Under the pieces are notes generated by a model. It saw nothing but the letters and a program-made list of their open reading frames with translations, made no database searches and had not been told where the DNA came from. Positions 1 through 7,919 of a stretch of 64,000 bases of DNA are shown piece after piece. The stretch is from Pseudoalteromonas lipolytica (GTDB lineage: Bacteria; Pseudomonadota; Gammaproteobacteria; Enterobacterales; Alteromonadaceae), in assembly GCF_900116435.1 (NCBI RefSeq), contig NZ_FPAZ01000001.1:47416-111415 (forward strand), given 5' to 3'. Position 1 is the stretch's first letter. Each line of letters begins with the position of its first letter. The position numbers and the translations under genes were made by a program.

Positions 1-151
1 TCTCATATACCACCGTACCGTCTTGATGGATAAGCAAGTACATTTCTTTGCTTTCCCACTCACCTACGTAAGATAACTTATCCGCTGGCAAAGGCTTGCT
101 ACAAGAAGTCAAAGTAAGCACAGCTAAAACCAGTAAAATAAACTTTTTCAT
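1..151 (-). CDS. Small lipoprotein, partial (C-terminus cut by window edge)
   Basis: The reverse strand encodes about 50 residues starting MKKFILLVLAVLTLTSC, a typical lipoprotein signal peptide with a lipobox (LTSC). The mature protein would be anchored by the lipidated Cys and continues SKPLPADKLSYVGEW before running off the window. The ATG at 151 is preceded by GGTAGAA. An in-frame ATG three codons earlier is possible but has a poorer ribosome-binding site. Function is unknown; the visible part is compatible with a small lipocalin-like or 'G-x-W' stress lipoprotein, but too little is present to say. Confidence 0.6.
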   Translation of the reverse strand, partial: MKKFILLVLAVLTLTSCSKPLPADKLSYVGEWESKEMYLLIHQDGTVVYE

Positions 152-216
152 TTCTACCATTAAGATCCCACCGAAAACCTGTCTTAAAAGAGCTTAATTT
201 TGCTTTTATCGTTGTA

Positions 217-813
217 TTAATTAAGATCTATTTCAGGGTGATCTTTTATACCGTACATTTCTTCCATTAACTTTTTATAAAAATCGAGTGGTGGCATTTT
301 CATTTTTGCTCGACGTTTATCAACATTGGCCTTGTCTTCAATAGGACTAAATACAATTTGACCCTCTATTAAGTCAGCCTGAGTGCCATAGAGTTGCTTG
401 TTGCCCTGAGCAATAAGGACCCTATCAGTTAGTAGAGCAAGTTGCTGTCCCGTTATACCTTCATTATTTAAATATGACGTCTCTAAATACGGGAGCATTT
501 TTGCTTTAAATTCGATATCTGATGAATGCTGAATTATTAAAAAAGCAGCACTCACTCCTTCAATACCGACCAATTCTTTTGTTAGCCATGAATGTTCTTT
601 GATAATAGCTTTTAGCTTAGTTGTATTAGCTTCATCTATTATCTTTAGCTGGTTTATGAGTTCTTTGGGGGGATTTTGCCAGCCAACTTTTCCTATTTTA
701 TTGCGGATACTTTGATCTTGAATTTCCATTTGCATTAATTCCTTTTTTAGTTCTGGATTGCTTTCAGCTAAAGTAAAAAATGGAATAAATAAGATAAGTA
801 TTAAATAACGCAT
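217..813 (-). CDS. Exported hypothetical protein, DUF6624-like
   Basis: A 198-residue protein with an N-terminal signal peptide (MRYLILILFIPFFTLA, cleavage probably after LAES). The mature part carries the pattern I associate with DUF6624: a GVSAAFLIIQHSSD segment near residue 87, a leucine-rich LP.LE segment, then QQLALLTDRVLIAQG and KQLYGTQ near residues 123-143, and a C-terminal basic stretch (KRRAKMKMPPL). No catalytic role is established for this family. The start is supported by GGAAGAG seven bases upstream of the ATG. It is probably monocistronic, lying between the cut lipoprotein and a small membrane protein. Family assignment is from remembered motif resemblance. Confidence 0.7.
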   Translation of the reverse strand: MRYLILILFIPFFTLAESNPELKKELMQMEIQDQSIRNKIGKVGWQNPPKELINQLKIIDEANTTKLKAIIKEHSWLTKELVGIEGVSAAFLIIQHSSDIEFKAKMLPYLETSYLNNEGITGQQLALLTDRVLIAQGNKQLYGTQADLIEGQIVFSPIEDKANVDKRRAKMKMPPLDFYKKLMEEMYGIKDHPEIDLN

Positions 814-996
814 AATTTTCTCTTCCTTGTAAAATGAGTTTTATCTCTGTGGCATGAACGACAACCGATTTAACTATAAACAGCGTTTTAATAAGGGTTC
901 AGAGCGTAAACGCTATTTCTAGGTAAAGTTCTTCCATGTTTCTCCAATTCTCCAATCTGTATAACTGCCAGTTAAAATTCACACTAGCAAGGCGTG

Positions 997-1344
997 TTAT
1001 GTTATTTTTAGATGCAAATTTTTTGATTGATTTAAAATTACGACCGCAAACACGATTTCTAATGCAGCCCCAATAAACGCACCAATTACAAAATCACTCG
1101 CCAAATATATGCACAGCGCGCCAGATATCATAAGCAGAGCCCCTAAAATCCAATACACTTTTGTGCCATATAAAGTATTAAAAATTAAATAACGTACACC
1201 AATTATCATGAGCATGCTTGATTGATATGAGTATTTAAGTGCAACTATCCCCGCTAAACACCAGATAACCCCAGATGCTAAAACGCCGGTTCCGCCACCA
1301 CAGTAAGAAGTATTCATATCTTTTTGTGCATCTTCAAATGTCAT
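997..1344 (-). CDS. Small integral membrane protein, DUF7010-like, possibly internally shortened
   Basis: A 115-residue, very hydrophobic protein with a short polar N-terminus (MTFEDAQKDMNTSYCGGG) and about three to four membrane segments: near residues 20-36, 42-56, 64-82 and 86-103. The N-terminal motif and the later segment RYLIFNTLYGTKVYWILGA recall DUF7010 proteins. As I remember them, those proteins are about 180-190 residues with extra membrane segments between these two motifs. Here the motifs are only about 30 residues apart, so part of the middle may have been lost in frame. The ATG has a strong AAGGAG site. Function unknown; product could be non-functional. Confidence 0.55.
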   Translation of the reverse strand: MTFEDAQKDMNTSYCGGGTGVLASGVIWCLAGIVALKYSYQSSMLMIIGVRYLIFNTLYGTKVYWILGALLMISGALCIYLASDFVIGAFIGAALEIVFAVVILNQSKNLHLKIT

Positions 1345-1857
1345 AATTACTCCTTACATGCCCTTTAATACCCAACCACTTTACTGCTTCATAACGCATT
1401 TGATGGCTTATTTTTTATACACCCATCTTTCTACACATAAACATCTTTGTAAACACATAATTAAAAAGCATATTTAGACTTCGTAAATCCATTTCAAAAC
1501 AGTGTACTTAATATTATTGGGCACAAGCACTCGCAACTGTATATAAACACAGTATTATGTAAATTACCGTGCCTGCACCTAAAACCCATCAATTAAAACT
1601 AAGTCTTAAGCCAATTTTGCTCCCTTTAAATCAGTGCATTGCACGTAAGAAAATTGTACCAATTCGCTAAATTAAGAACTCTTGAGGCAATAAAACAGCG
1701 TTGATACCAAAATGATGATCTATTACTGCGGATTGATATTGGTATTAGTAATGGCTAAGTGAGCGGTAAAACAACTTACGCGACGTCTTTATAAAGTGGC
1801 AGGTAAAAAAGTGAGTTCTGTATTTTGGCTTTGTTTGACTATGTTAAGCCCAGCGCA
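1345..1857. other. Intergenic gap of 513 bases with a repeat relic
   Basis: No convincing gene. The region is AT-rich and contains the short repeat described at 1657-1744. The rest shows no clear promoter, terminator or RNA gene that I can support. It lies upstream of the 997-1344 gene and downstream of the kinase gene, both read leftward. Confidence 0.5.
1657..1744. repeat. Degraded copy of a dispersed MITE-like repeat
   Basis: About 88 bases bounded by inverted ends TACCAAT (1657-1663) and ATTGGTA (1738-1744). The internal stretch TTGAGGCAATAAAACAGCGT matches, with one difference, the stretch in the longer element at 60345-60506, and the flanking TTCGCTAAATTAAG corresponds to TACGCTTAATTAAG there. 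This copy is shorter and looks partly deleted. It is non-coding and carries no transposase. Confidence 0.6.
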
Positions 1858-3678
1858 TTACAGAGCGACTCTTTTTGGATCCCGAGGGTAGAATTCATCC
1901 GGTTGTTTGGCACATAAGTCAAATTCACGGGTGTTTTTATACGGGAGTTTCATAAAACCAGCAACGCCTACATCGGTAATGCTAACAGCATATTGCATCA
2001 ACTTACTTAGTAAGCGCTTAAATTCAGGTTCTTTACTGGCGTCAAGTAAGCGGTAGTAATGGTGAATTTTCATTCTATCTGGCAAAGCTTCAAAAATGAT
2101 ACAGCCTGTGTGATGTATTTGGTTTAGCTCAAATACGCATTTAATCACTTTTTTAGGCAGTTGTAGTTGCTCATCGGGGTCTTTGCCGTCTTCAAAGTAC
2201 GAGTGTGGTCGCGTTACATCAGAGGCCTGTACATCCATCACTTCGTAATCAAGCTCTGGTAAATGTTCAAACTTAAAGGCCCCTGTGCCGTCACGTTCTA
2301 ATTGAATAGTTTTACGCGCATCGAATAAGCAACACTTAAACAGACCTTTTTGTTCAATACCTTGAGCAAGCATCACGGTATTATTTATAGCGTCTGTAAA
2401 GGCAGTGCCTAAGCTTTCGTCATGCAAAATTAAGGATGACTCAACAAACACAGAGTTTTCTTTCCAGTGAAAACTTAAGCCCCCTACTACCGGGTATTTA
2501 GCTAATCGACTGATTGCCGCCAAAAATGCTTTTTCGGTATCGCCGGTATCAAATAAGAACTCTTTATAGTATCTATCAAGCTGTGCATCATTTACATCGA
2601 GCAGTTGTTGATTATGATCAGCTTGGCGCAAAAACTGTTTACGCGAGCTGTATACTACGGTATCAGGGTGCTCGTCTATGTCGCTAAACCAGTAGGGAAT
2701 ATAGGGGCGTATCACCTCACGGGGCAGCTCTGGTAAATATGCTTTAGCCATGGTTGGCATATTACGCATAAAGTAATCGCCCGCACCATCTCGCGTTGCT
2801 TTATCTTTTGAAAGCATGCCATCAATTACCCGTGCAAGCTCAATGGGTAAGTTAAGACTGGTGGCAGGAATAACTTTTGCGCCAAAGCGGCATGATTGCG
2901 CAGATGCTAATGCATACAAGGTTGATGCAACGCCTTGCTCGTCAAACCGTGGCGATGATTGACCGCCCGACATCTGCTCATCACCAATAAAGTACACATC
3001 GCCCATGCGTGCGTTGGTGGTGCTTATATCTGCCGACATTAAATCCATAAAATTACTGGCAACCGGATTCCCTTCACTGTCGATTTGGGCATACACAGAG
3101 CTGCCCCAATCAACCAAAGATAATTTATTGCTTTGTTCGTCATACACGATATTAGAAGGCTTAATATCACCATGCACAATGGGTTGTGGGCTAATGCCAT
3201 TTTTGTGCTCACGCAAATCAACCAGTACATTCCTGAGCTTAAGCGCTAGCGACATAATTTTTGCTGCACTAAAACGCCCTTGCTTGATGGATATTTTTTC
3301 TAAATCTTCGCCAAGGGCACGCTCCATCATTAGGATGCCTTGCTTTTTTATTCTTTCAAAGGCGTAAAACTTCGGCACCAAGGGGTTATTTACTTGAGAA
3401 AGCATGTAAGCTTCGTCTTCTAGGCGGTCGCGAACGCTTTGTGCCAGTGTTATCCGCGAAAACTTAAATACCCATGGCACGCCTTCATCATCAATCCCCG
3501 CAAAAACAAAGCCAAATGCCCCTGAACCAATTAGCTCAACCTGGGTGTAACCGAGCAAGGTTAATTGCTTAATACATATGTTGAGCCATCGACGGTGCTT
3601 TTTTGCATCATGATGAGACAGTAAGTATACAGACTGTTCTTCGTTGATGTAAAAATTGCGGATTTGTTTGGGATTCAC
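1858..3678 (-). CDS. Serine/threonine protein kinase with uncharacterised C-terminal half
   Basis: About 606 residues. The N-terminal half is a eukaryotic-type protein kinase: glycine loop GSGAFGFVFAG near residues 51-61, ATP-anchoring Lys in FKFSR (about K72), catalytic loop HGDIKPSN near 169-176 (HRD replaced by HGD) and metal-binding DWG near 190-192 in place of DFG. The catalytic Lys, Asp and Asn are kept, so it should be active. The C-terminal 300 residues match nothing I recognise and contain no obvious membrane segment, so it is probably cytoplasmic. The longest frame starts at a TTG (3690), but the GTG at 3678 is better placed behind GAGAGA and is my choice. A terminator lies just upstream, so it may have its own promoter or depend on read-through from the 3737-4225 gene. 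Confidence 0.85.
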   Translation of the reverse strand: MNPKQIRNFYINEEQSVYLLSHHDAKKHRRWLNICIKQLTLLGYTQVELIGSGAFGFVFAGIDDEGVPWVFKFSRITLAQSVRDRLEDEAYMLSQVNNPLVPKFYAFERIKKQGILMMERALGEDLEKISIKQGRFSAAKIMSLALKLRNVLVDLREHKNGISPQPIVHGDIKPSNIVYDEQSNKLSLVDWGSSVYAQIDSEGNPVASNFMDLMSADISTTNARMGDVYFIGDEQMSGGQSSPRFDEQGVASTLYALASAQSCRFGAKVIPATSLNLPIELARVIDGMLSKDKATRDGAGDYFMRNMPTMAKAYLPELPREVIRPYIPYWFSDIDEHPDTVVYSSRKQFLRQADHNQQLLDVNDAQLDRYYKEFLFDTGDTEKAFLAAISRLAKYPVVGGLSFHWKENSVFVESSLILHDESLGTAFTDAINNTVMLAQGIEQKGLFKCCLFDARKTIQLERDGTGAFKFEHLPELDYEVMDVQASDVTRPHSYFEDGKDPDEQLQLPKKVIKCVFELNQIHHTGCIIFEALPDRMKIHHYYRLLDASKEPEFKRLLSKLMQYAVSITDVGVAGFMKLPYKNTREFDLCAKQPDEFYPRDPKRVAL

Positions 3679-3690
3679 TGCATCTCTCAA

Positions 3691-3716
3691 AATAAAAACG
3701 GCATTGTTAGCCGTTT
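3691..3716 (-). terminator. Intrinsic terminator or attenuator between the membrane-protein gene and the kinase gene
   Basis: On the reverse strand AAACGGC (3716-3710) pairs with GCCGTTT (3702-3696) around a 7-base loop, followed by TTATTTTG. It occupies the 46-58 base gap between the stop of the 3737-4225 gene and the start of the kinase gene, so it would limit read-through into the kinase. Confidence 0.7.
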
Positions 3717-3736
3717 AATTATTGAATGTTGGTAAG

Positions 3737-4225
3737 TTAATTACAAGAATTTTGCTTTTCAATGGTCCAACCATGTTGTTTAAAAAACAGTTCTGAAACT
3801 GTTAAAATGATGCCTGTCAGAATAATTAACTCCATCACACTTATTACGTCGCTCATAAACATCCAGCCTAGAGCAAAAAACCCCATAAGTTGAATCGCTT
3901 TAAAATACCATGCAACTTTTCGTATTGTACCGTACTTAAGCTGATAGCTTTGCTCTAAAACGCCATCACACATTAATGAAATAACTGCGGTGGATTTTCT
4001 AAAGGGCTTTACGATTACATCTAGCTTGCAGGCTTTACCATCAATATCAAATTCATGGCAAGAGGAAGTTTTAAAACTACGGGCTTCTTTTATTAATTCA
4101 CCATCGACTTTTAAGGTCTCTTTACCGGTATAGGCTGACCCCCAATATTCGATAACATGCTTACCTAACGTAAATTGTGCTGTTATTCCCTTCATTAGTG
4201 AAGCTTTAACGTTCTCTGTTGTCAT
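3737..4225 (-). CDS. Hypothetical membrane protein next to the kinase gene
   Basis: A 162-residue protein with a soluble N-terminal part of about 105 residues, rich in beta-type sequence (TAQFTLGKHVIEYWGSAYTG), and two adjacent hydrophobic segments near residues 108-126 and 130-148, then a short polar tail. I do not recognise the family. It lies directly upstream of the Ser/Thr kinase gene on the same strand, separated by a small terminator, which suggests but does not prove a shared role such as kinase input or substrate. The start ATG has an AAGGAAAT ribosome-binding site. Confidence 0.6.
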   Translation of the reverse strand: MTTENVKASLMKGITAQFTLGKHVIEYWGSAYTGKETLKVDGELIKEARSFKTSSCHEFDIDGKACKLDVIVKPFRKSTAVISLMCDGVLEQSYQLKYGTIRKVAWYFKAIQLMGFFALGWMFMSDVISVMELIILTGIILTVSELFFKQHGWTIEKQNSCN

Positions 4226-4271
4226 TGTAATTTCCTTATTAATCAGAAACTCACCCTAATCTAAAAACAAA

Positions 4272-4298
4272 AAAACGGCAAGCTAAGCTTACCGTTTT
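4272..4298 (-). terminator. Intrinsic terminator after ivdG
   Basis: Stem AAAACGG (4272-4278) with CCGTTTT (4292-4298) and an inner AAGC/GCTT stem, followed on the reverse strand by a T-rich run (TTTTTTGTTTTTAG). It sits 22 bases after the ivdG stop and closes the leftward catabolic operon. Confidence 0.85.
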
Positions 4299-4320
4299 GG
4301 TATTCAATGGGTAATTGAAA

Positions 4321-5082
4321 TTAAAGTCGAATACCGCCGTCTATTTCAACAACACGGCCTGTAAAGAAATCGTTTTCAACAATGTACTGTGCCGTTTGTG
4401 CAATTTCTTCTGCTTCACCAAAGCGACCCACTGGAGTTACAGCCATCATGCGCTGTTTTGCCTCTGGCTTCATTGCATCGGTCATTGCAGTGCGAATAAC
4501 ACCCGGTGCAATTGCACCCACACGAATTCCAAAGCGGCCTAGCTCTTTTGCCCAGCCCGTTGTCATGGCAACAACACCCGCTTTAGAAGCAGCATAGTTT
4601 GTTTGGCCAATATTACCTGCTCGTGCAACGCTCGACATATTAACGATAACGCCACCTTTACCAGACTCAATCATGTGGCTTGCTGCTTCACGTCCGGCTA
4701 AAAACACGCCCGTCAGGTTTACATCAATAACAGACTGAAATTGGGCAAGCGACATCTTATCAACCACTTTACCTTCTTTCGCTTTGATAAACATACCATC
4801 ACGTAAAATACCAGCATTGTTGATAAGCACACCAATATGACCAAAGTCATTATTAATCGTGTTGAATGTTGTAACGACTGCCTCTTCATCAGTCACATTT
4901 GCAACATAGGCTTGTACTTTTGTGCCGTATTTAGCCAAGGCAGATACCGCGGTATCGAGGATGTCTTGTTGCATATCAATCAGCGCAATATTTGCGCCAA
5001 GCGATGCAAACTTTTCGGCCATCGCAAAGCCTAAACCTTGCGCACCACCAGTAATAACGATGTTGTTGTTTTTAATTTCCAC
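4321..5082 (-). CDS. ivdG: SDR dehydrogenase, probable 3-hydroxy-2-methylbutyryl-CoA dehydrogenase
   Basis: A 253-residue short-chain dehydrogenase. It has the Rossmann TGGAQGLG motif (11-18), an acidic Asp36 after the second strand that favours NAD over NADP, NNAG at 88-91, and the catalytic Ser150/151, Tyr163 and Lys167 (YAASK). FabG-like enzymes share this fold. In this context, last gene of the ivd operon, the expected step is oxidation of 2-methyl-3-hydroxybutyryl-CoA to 2-methylacetoacetyl-CoA in isoleucine breakdown, supplying the thiolase IvdA. Translation begins at GTG with GGAG six bases upstream. It follows mmsB by 9 bases and is followed by a terminator. Substrate is inferred from the neighbourhood. 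Confidence 0.88.
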   Translation of the reverse strand: MEIKNNNIVITGGAQGLGFAMAEKFASLGANIALIDMQQDILDTAVSALAKYGTKVQAYVANVTDEEAVVTTFNTINNDFGHIGVLINNAGILRDGMFIKAKEGKVVDKMSLAQFQSVIDVNLTGVFLAGREAASHMIESGKGGVIVNMSSVARAGNIGQTNYAASKAGVVAMTTGWAKELGRFGIRVGAIAPGVIRTAMTDAMKPEAKQRMMAVTPVGRFGEAEEIAQTAQYIVENDFFTGRVVEIDGGIRL

Positions 5083-5091
5083 AACACACTC

Positions 5092-5982
5092 CTACTTCGA
5101 GAATAATTTAAAAATGGCACTAAAATCATCACTGCCTGCACCTTGGTGTTGCAGCATGGTGTATAAATTTTTAGCCATTGACCCCATTGGGGTTGATGAA
5201 TTACTTTGCTGGGCTGCTTCCATAGCAAGACCTAAATCTTTTGCCATTAAATCAACCATAAAGCCCGGTTTATAATCATTACTAGCCGGTGCGGTTTCCA
5301 TCACACCTGGGCAAGGGTTATAAAGCTCTAAGGTCCAGTTACGGCCTGAACTGGCGGTCATAATGTCACTCAATACTTTGGGGTCTAAGCCATTATTAAT
5401 GCCCATTTGCAGAGCTTCACTTGTCCCTGCCATCAAAATACTAAGCAGCATGTTGTTACATATTTTAGCCACTTGGCCTGCGCCAATATCACCCGCATGG
5501 AAAATATTTTTGCCCATATCAACCAATGCAAGCTTGGCTTTTTCAAAGTGACGATGCTCACCACCGACAATAAAGGTCAGCGTACCCGCGGTTGCACCTG
5601 CAACACCACCTGATACCGGTGCATCAACAAAATCAATGCCTTTTTGTGCCAGTTCGATGCCTACTTGACGAGCTGATTCAGCATCAATGGTTGAGCAATC
5701 AATAACCAGTGTTTTACTATCTAGTAAATTAATTAAGCCCGTTTCACCAAGATAAAGCGACTTAACATGCTTGCTTGCTGGTAGCATACTAATAAAAATA
5801 TCGACACCAATAGCACATTCAGCTGCATCGCTTGCGGCCATTGCGCCTTTTGCTTCAAGCTCGCTGACGGCCGCTTTATTTAAATCAAATACGCGTACTG
5901 TGTGGCCGGCATTAACTAGGTTAGCCGCCATTGGGCCACCCATATTGCCTAAACCAATAAAACCTATTGTTAATTTAGCCAT
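5092..5982 (-). CDS. mmsB: 3-hydroxyisobutyrate dehydrogenase
   Basis: A 296-residue beta-hydroxyacid dehydrogenase (called ivdF in the ivd naming). The N-terminal NAD-binding motif is GFIGLGNMGGPMA (7-19). The substrate-binding motif DAPVSGGVAGA follows at about 120-130 and the catalytic Lys lies in GAGQVAKICNN near residue 170. Length is normal for the family. It oxidises free 3-hydroxyisobutyrate, released by IvdE, to methylmalonate semialdehyde, which MmsA consumes. It lies 5 bases after ivdE and 9 before ivdG in the same leftward operon. Cytoplasmic. Function is well supported by both motif set and pathway context. Confidence 0.93.
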   Translation of the reverse strand: MAKLTIGFIGLGNMGGPMAANLVNAGHTVRVFDLNKAAVSELEAKGAMAASDAAECAIGVDIFISMLPASKHVKSLYLGETGLINLLDSKTLVIDCSTIDAESARQVGIELAQKGIDFVDAPVSGGVAGATAGTLTFIVGGEHRHFEKAKLALVDMGKNIFHAGDIGAGQVAKICNNMLLSILMAGTSEALQMGINNGLDPKVLSDIMTASSGRNWTLELYNPCPGVMETAPASNDYKPGFMVDLMAKDLGLAMEAAQQSNSSTPMGSMAKNLYTMLQHQGAGSDDFSAIFKLFSK

Positions 5983-5987
5983 CTGTA

Positions 5988-7130
5988 TTACCCCTTGGTT
6001 AACACATTGAGTGGGTGAGTTTGCTCATCCCAGCGTGATGTAAAAAAGCTTTCTAGTAAATCAGGTTCAATGTCTGATAGTGACTTAAATTGCCAATTAG
6101 GTGCGCCATCTTTATCAATTAATAAAGCACGCACACCCTCTTGAAATTCACCTACTTCACCGCATCGTACCGACATACCAAGCTCCATTTTAAAACACTC
6201 GGCAAGTGTTTTGCCTTTCGATGTAGCAAGTTGACGCTCTACCAATGCACAACTCAGCGGGCAACCATGTGCCAACGATTTTTGAGCACGTGACAGCCAT
6301 TTATCTTCTGTGTCGATTGCTTGTATATAGTCAATTTTGTCTTCTAGGGTTTCAAACTCAGCAAGCTTTTGAATAGCTGCTAGGTTAGCTTTCACATTCC
6401 CCTTTGGTACTCGACCAGAAATGTTATCAATAGAGACTAAAATTTGAGTCAGCTTTTCATGGTTTAATGAGGCTGTTTTACCCCATTTTTCAGCAGTGAT
6501 AGCAGAAAAAATGGCATCAAATTTATCGGCCGTTGCATAATGATCGGCTAAGTTTACAAATAATGCATCTTCAGCATTAATAGAGGCCGCCGTTAAACCT
6601 AAAAATAGGCCCACTTGATCTGGCATTTTATGTAAAAAGTAACTGCCGCCAACATCTGGGTATAAACCAATAGTGAGTTCAGGCATCGCGATTCGAGAAG
6701 TGTCAGTTACGACTCGATGACTTGCCCCCGCCATTAAGCCAAGGCCCCCGCCCATCACAATACCGTTACCCCATAACATAATGGGTTTTTCGTAGCAGTG
6801 TATTAGGTAATCAAGCTTGTACTCTAACGTGAAGAAATCTTCAATGTAGCTGGCAGGCTCACCTGTGCTCATCGCTTTGTGTAAACTCACCACATCGCCA
6901 CCGGCACAAAACGCTTTTTCACCTGCACCTTTTAAAATAACCATCGCTACTGAGTCATCGTCAGCCCACTTTCTAAGCTGTGGCTCAAGTAACTGGATCA
7001 TGTCGTAATTTAATGCATTTAACGACTTTGGCGCGTTAAGTGTTGCAATTGCAATGAGGCCGCTGGCGGCCTCTGCAGTTTCGAACACCACTGGCGCATC
7101 TTGATGATTTAGTAGTGTTAAATTACTCAT
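5988..7130 (-). CDS. ivdE: 3-hydroxyisobutyryl-CoA hydrolase
   Basis: A 380-residue crotonase-superfamily protein, longer than the hydratases, as expected for the hydrolase branch. Oxyanion-hole motifs GAGEKAFCAGGDV (about 69-81) and MGGGLGLMAG (about 126-135) are present, with the acidic residues in AMPELTIGLYPDVGGSY. The first catalytic Glu of true hydratases is Gly here (GGGLG), the pattern seen in HIBCH-type hydrolases. It removes CoA from 3-hydroxyisobutyryl-CoA in valine breakdown and so helps draw down the toxic methacrylyl-CoA formed upstream. Its ATG overlaps the ivdD stop by one base (TAATG), implying coupled translation. Confidence 0.92.
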   Translation of the reverse strand: MSNLTLLNHQDAPVVFETAEAASGLIAIATLNAPKSLNALNYDMIQLLEPQLRKWADDDSVAMVILKGAGEKAFCAGGDVVSLHKAMSTGEPASYIEDFFTLEYKLDYLIHCYEKPIMLWGNGIVMGGGLGLMAGASHRVVTDTSRIAMPELTIGLYPDVGGSYFLHKMPDQVGLFLGLTAASINAEDALFVNLADHYATADKFDAIFSAITAEKWGKTASLNHEKLTQILVSIDNISGRVPKGNVKANLAAIQKLAEFETLEDKIDYIQAIDTEDKWLSRAQKSLAHGCPLSCALVERQLATSKGKTLAECFKMELGMSVRCGEVGEFQEGVRALLIDKDGAPNWQFKSLSDIEPDLLESFFTSRWDEQTHPLNVLTKG

Positions 7131-7909
7131 TAGCCGTTTACCCAGTTTGCTTTACGCTTTTCTAAGAATGCGTTCACACCTTCGCGTTGGTCTTTGCTGT
7201 CGAAAAGTTGAACAAACAGTTCACGCTCAAGCGGTAATGCATGAGCCATAGGCTGAGTACGGCCTTTTTGAATGAGTTCTTTACACGCAGTAACAGCAAC
7301 AGGACTCTGTTCAGCTACTTGATTAGCCAGCGCCATTGCTGCATTTAAACTTTCGCCTTGTGCAACAACTTCTTCAACAAGTCCAATTTCAAGTGCTTTG
7401 TCGGCTTTTAAACGCTCACCACATAAGATCATGCGTTTTGCCCAACCTTCGCCCACTAACCACGCAAGATTTTGCGTCCCGCCAGCACAAGGCAGTAAGC
7501 CTACTTTTGCTTCAGGTAGCGCCATTTGTGCTTGTTGCTCTGCAATACGAATATCGCACGCAAGGGCAACTTCAAGACCGCCGCCCATGGCATAGCCATT
7601 TATTGCAGCAATTGAAACACCACGGAAGTTTGTTAATGCTTCAAATGCGTCACCAAATACTTTAGACATGGTTGCCGCAACGCCTTTATCGCCACTTGCA
7701 AACACATTTAAATCGGCACCGGCACTAAAAAACTTCTCGCCTTGACCTGTGATAACCAATGCATATACGTTTTTATTGGCATTTAATTCTGTCACCGTGT
7801 CTTTTAAGGCGGTAAGTGTATCGTGTGTCCAGGTATTCGCAGGCGGATTATTCATTGTTAACACCGCTACGTTGCCTTCAATAACAAGATCGATAGATGG
7901 ATTAGACAT
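7130..7909 (-). CDS. ivdD: Enoyl-CoA hydratase of branched-chain acyl-CoA breakdown
   Basis: A 259-residue crotonase. Both catalytic glutamates of true hydratases are present with the standard 20-residue spacing: GGGLE (about 113) and ALPE (about 133). The oxyanion-hole motif GEKFFSAGADL lies near 56-66. It should hydrate methacrylyl-CoA and/or tiglyl-CoA, the products of IvdC. The GLLPCAGGTQ segment has Cys where Gly is usual. The ATG follows AAGGAG at good spacing. Position between ivdC and ivdE fits the Val/Ile pathway. Exact chain preference cannot be read from sequence. Confidence 0.92.
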   Translation of the reverse strand: MSNPSIDLVIEGNVAVLTMNNPPANTWTHDTLTALKDTVTELNANKNVYALVITGQGEKFFSAGADLNVFASGDKGVAATMSKVFGDAFEALTNFRGVSIAAINGYAMGGGLEVALACDIRIAEQQAQMALPEAKVGLLPCAGGTQNLAWLVGEGWAKRMILCGERLKADKALEIGLVEEVVAQGESLNAAMALANQVAEQSPVAVTACKELIQKGRTQPMAHALPLERELFVQLFDSKDQREGVNAFLEKRKANWVNG

Positions 7910-7919
7910 AGTACGCTCC

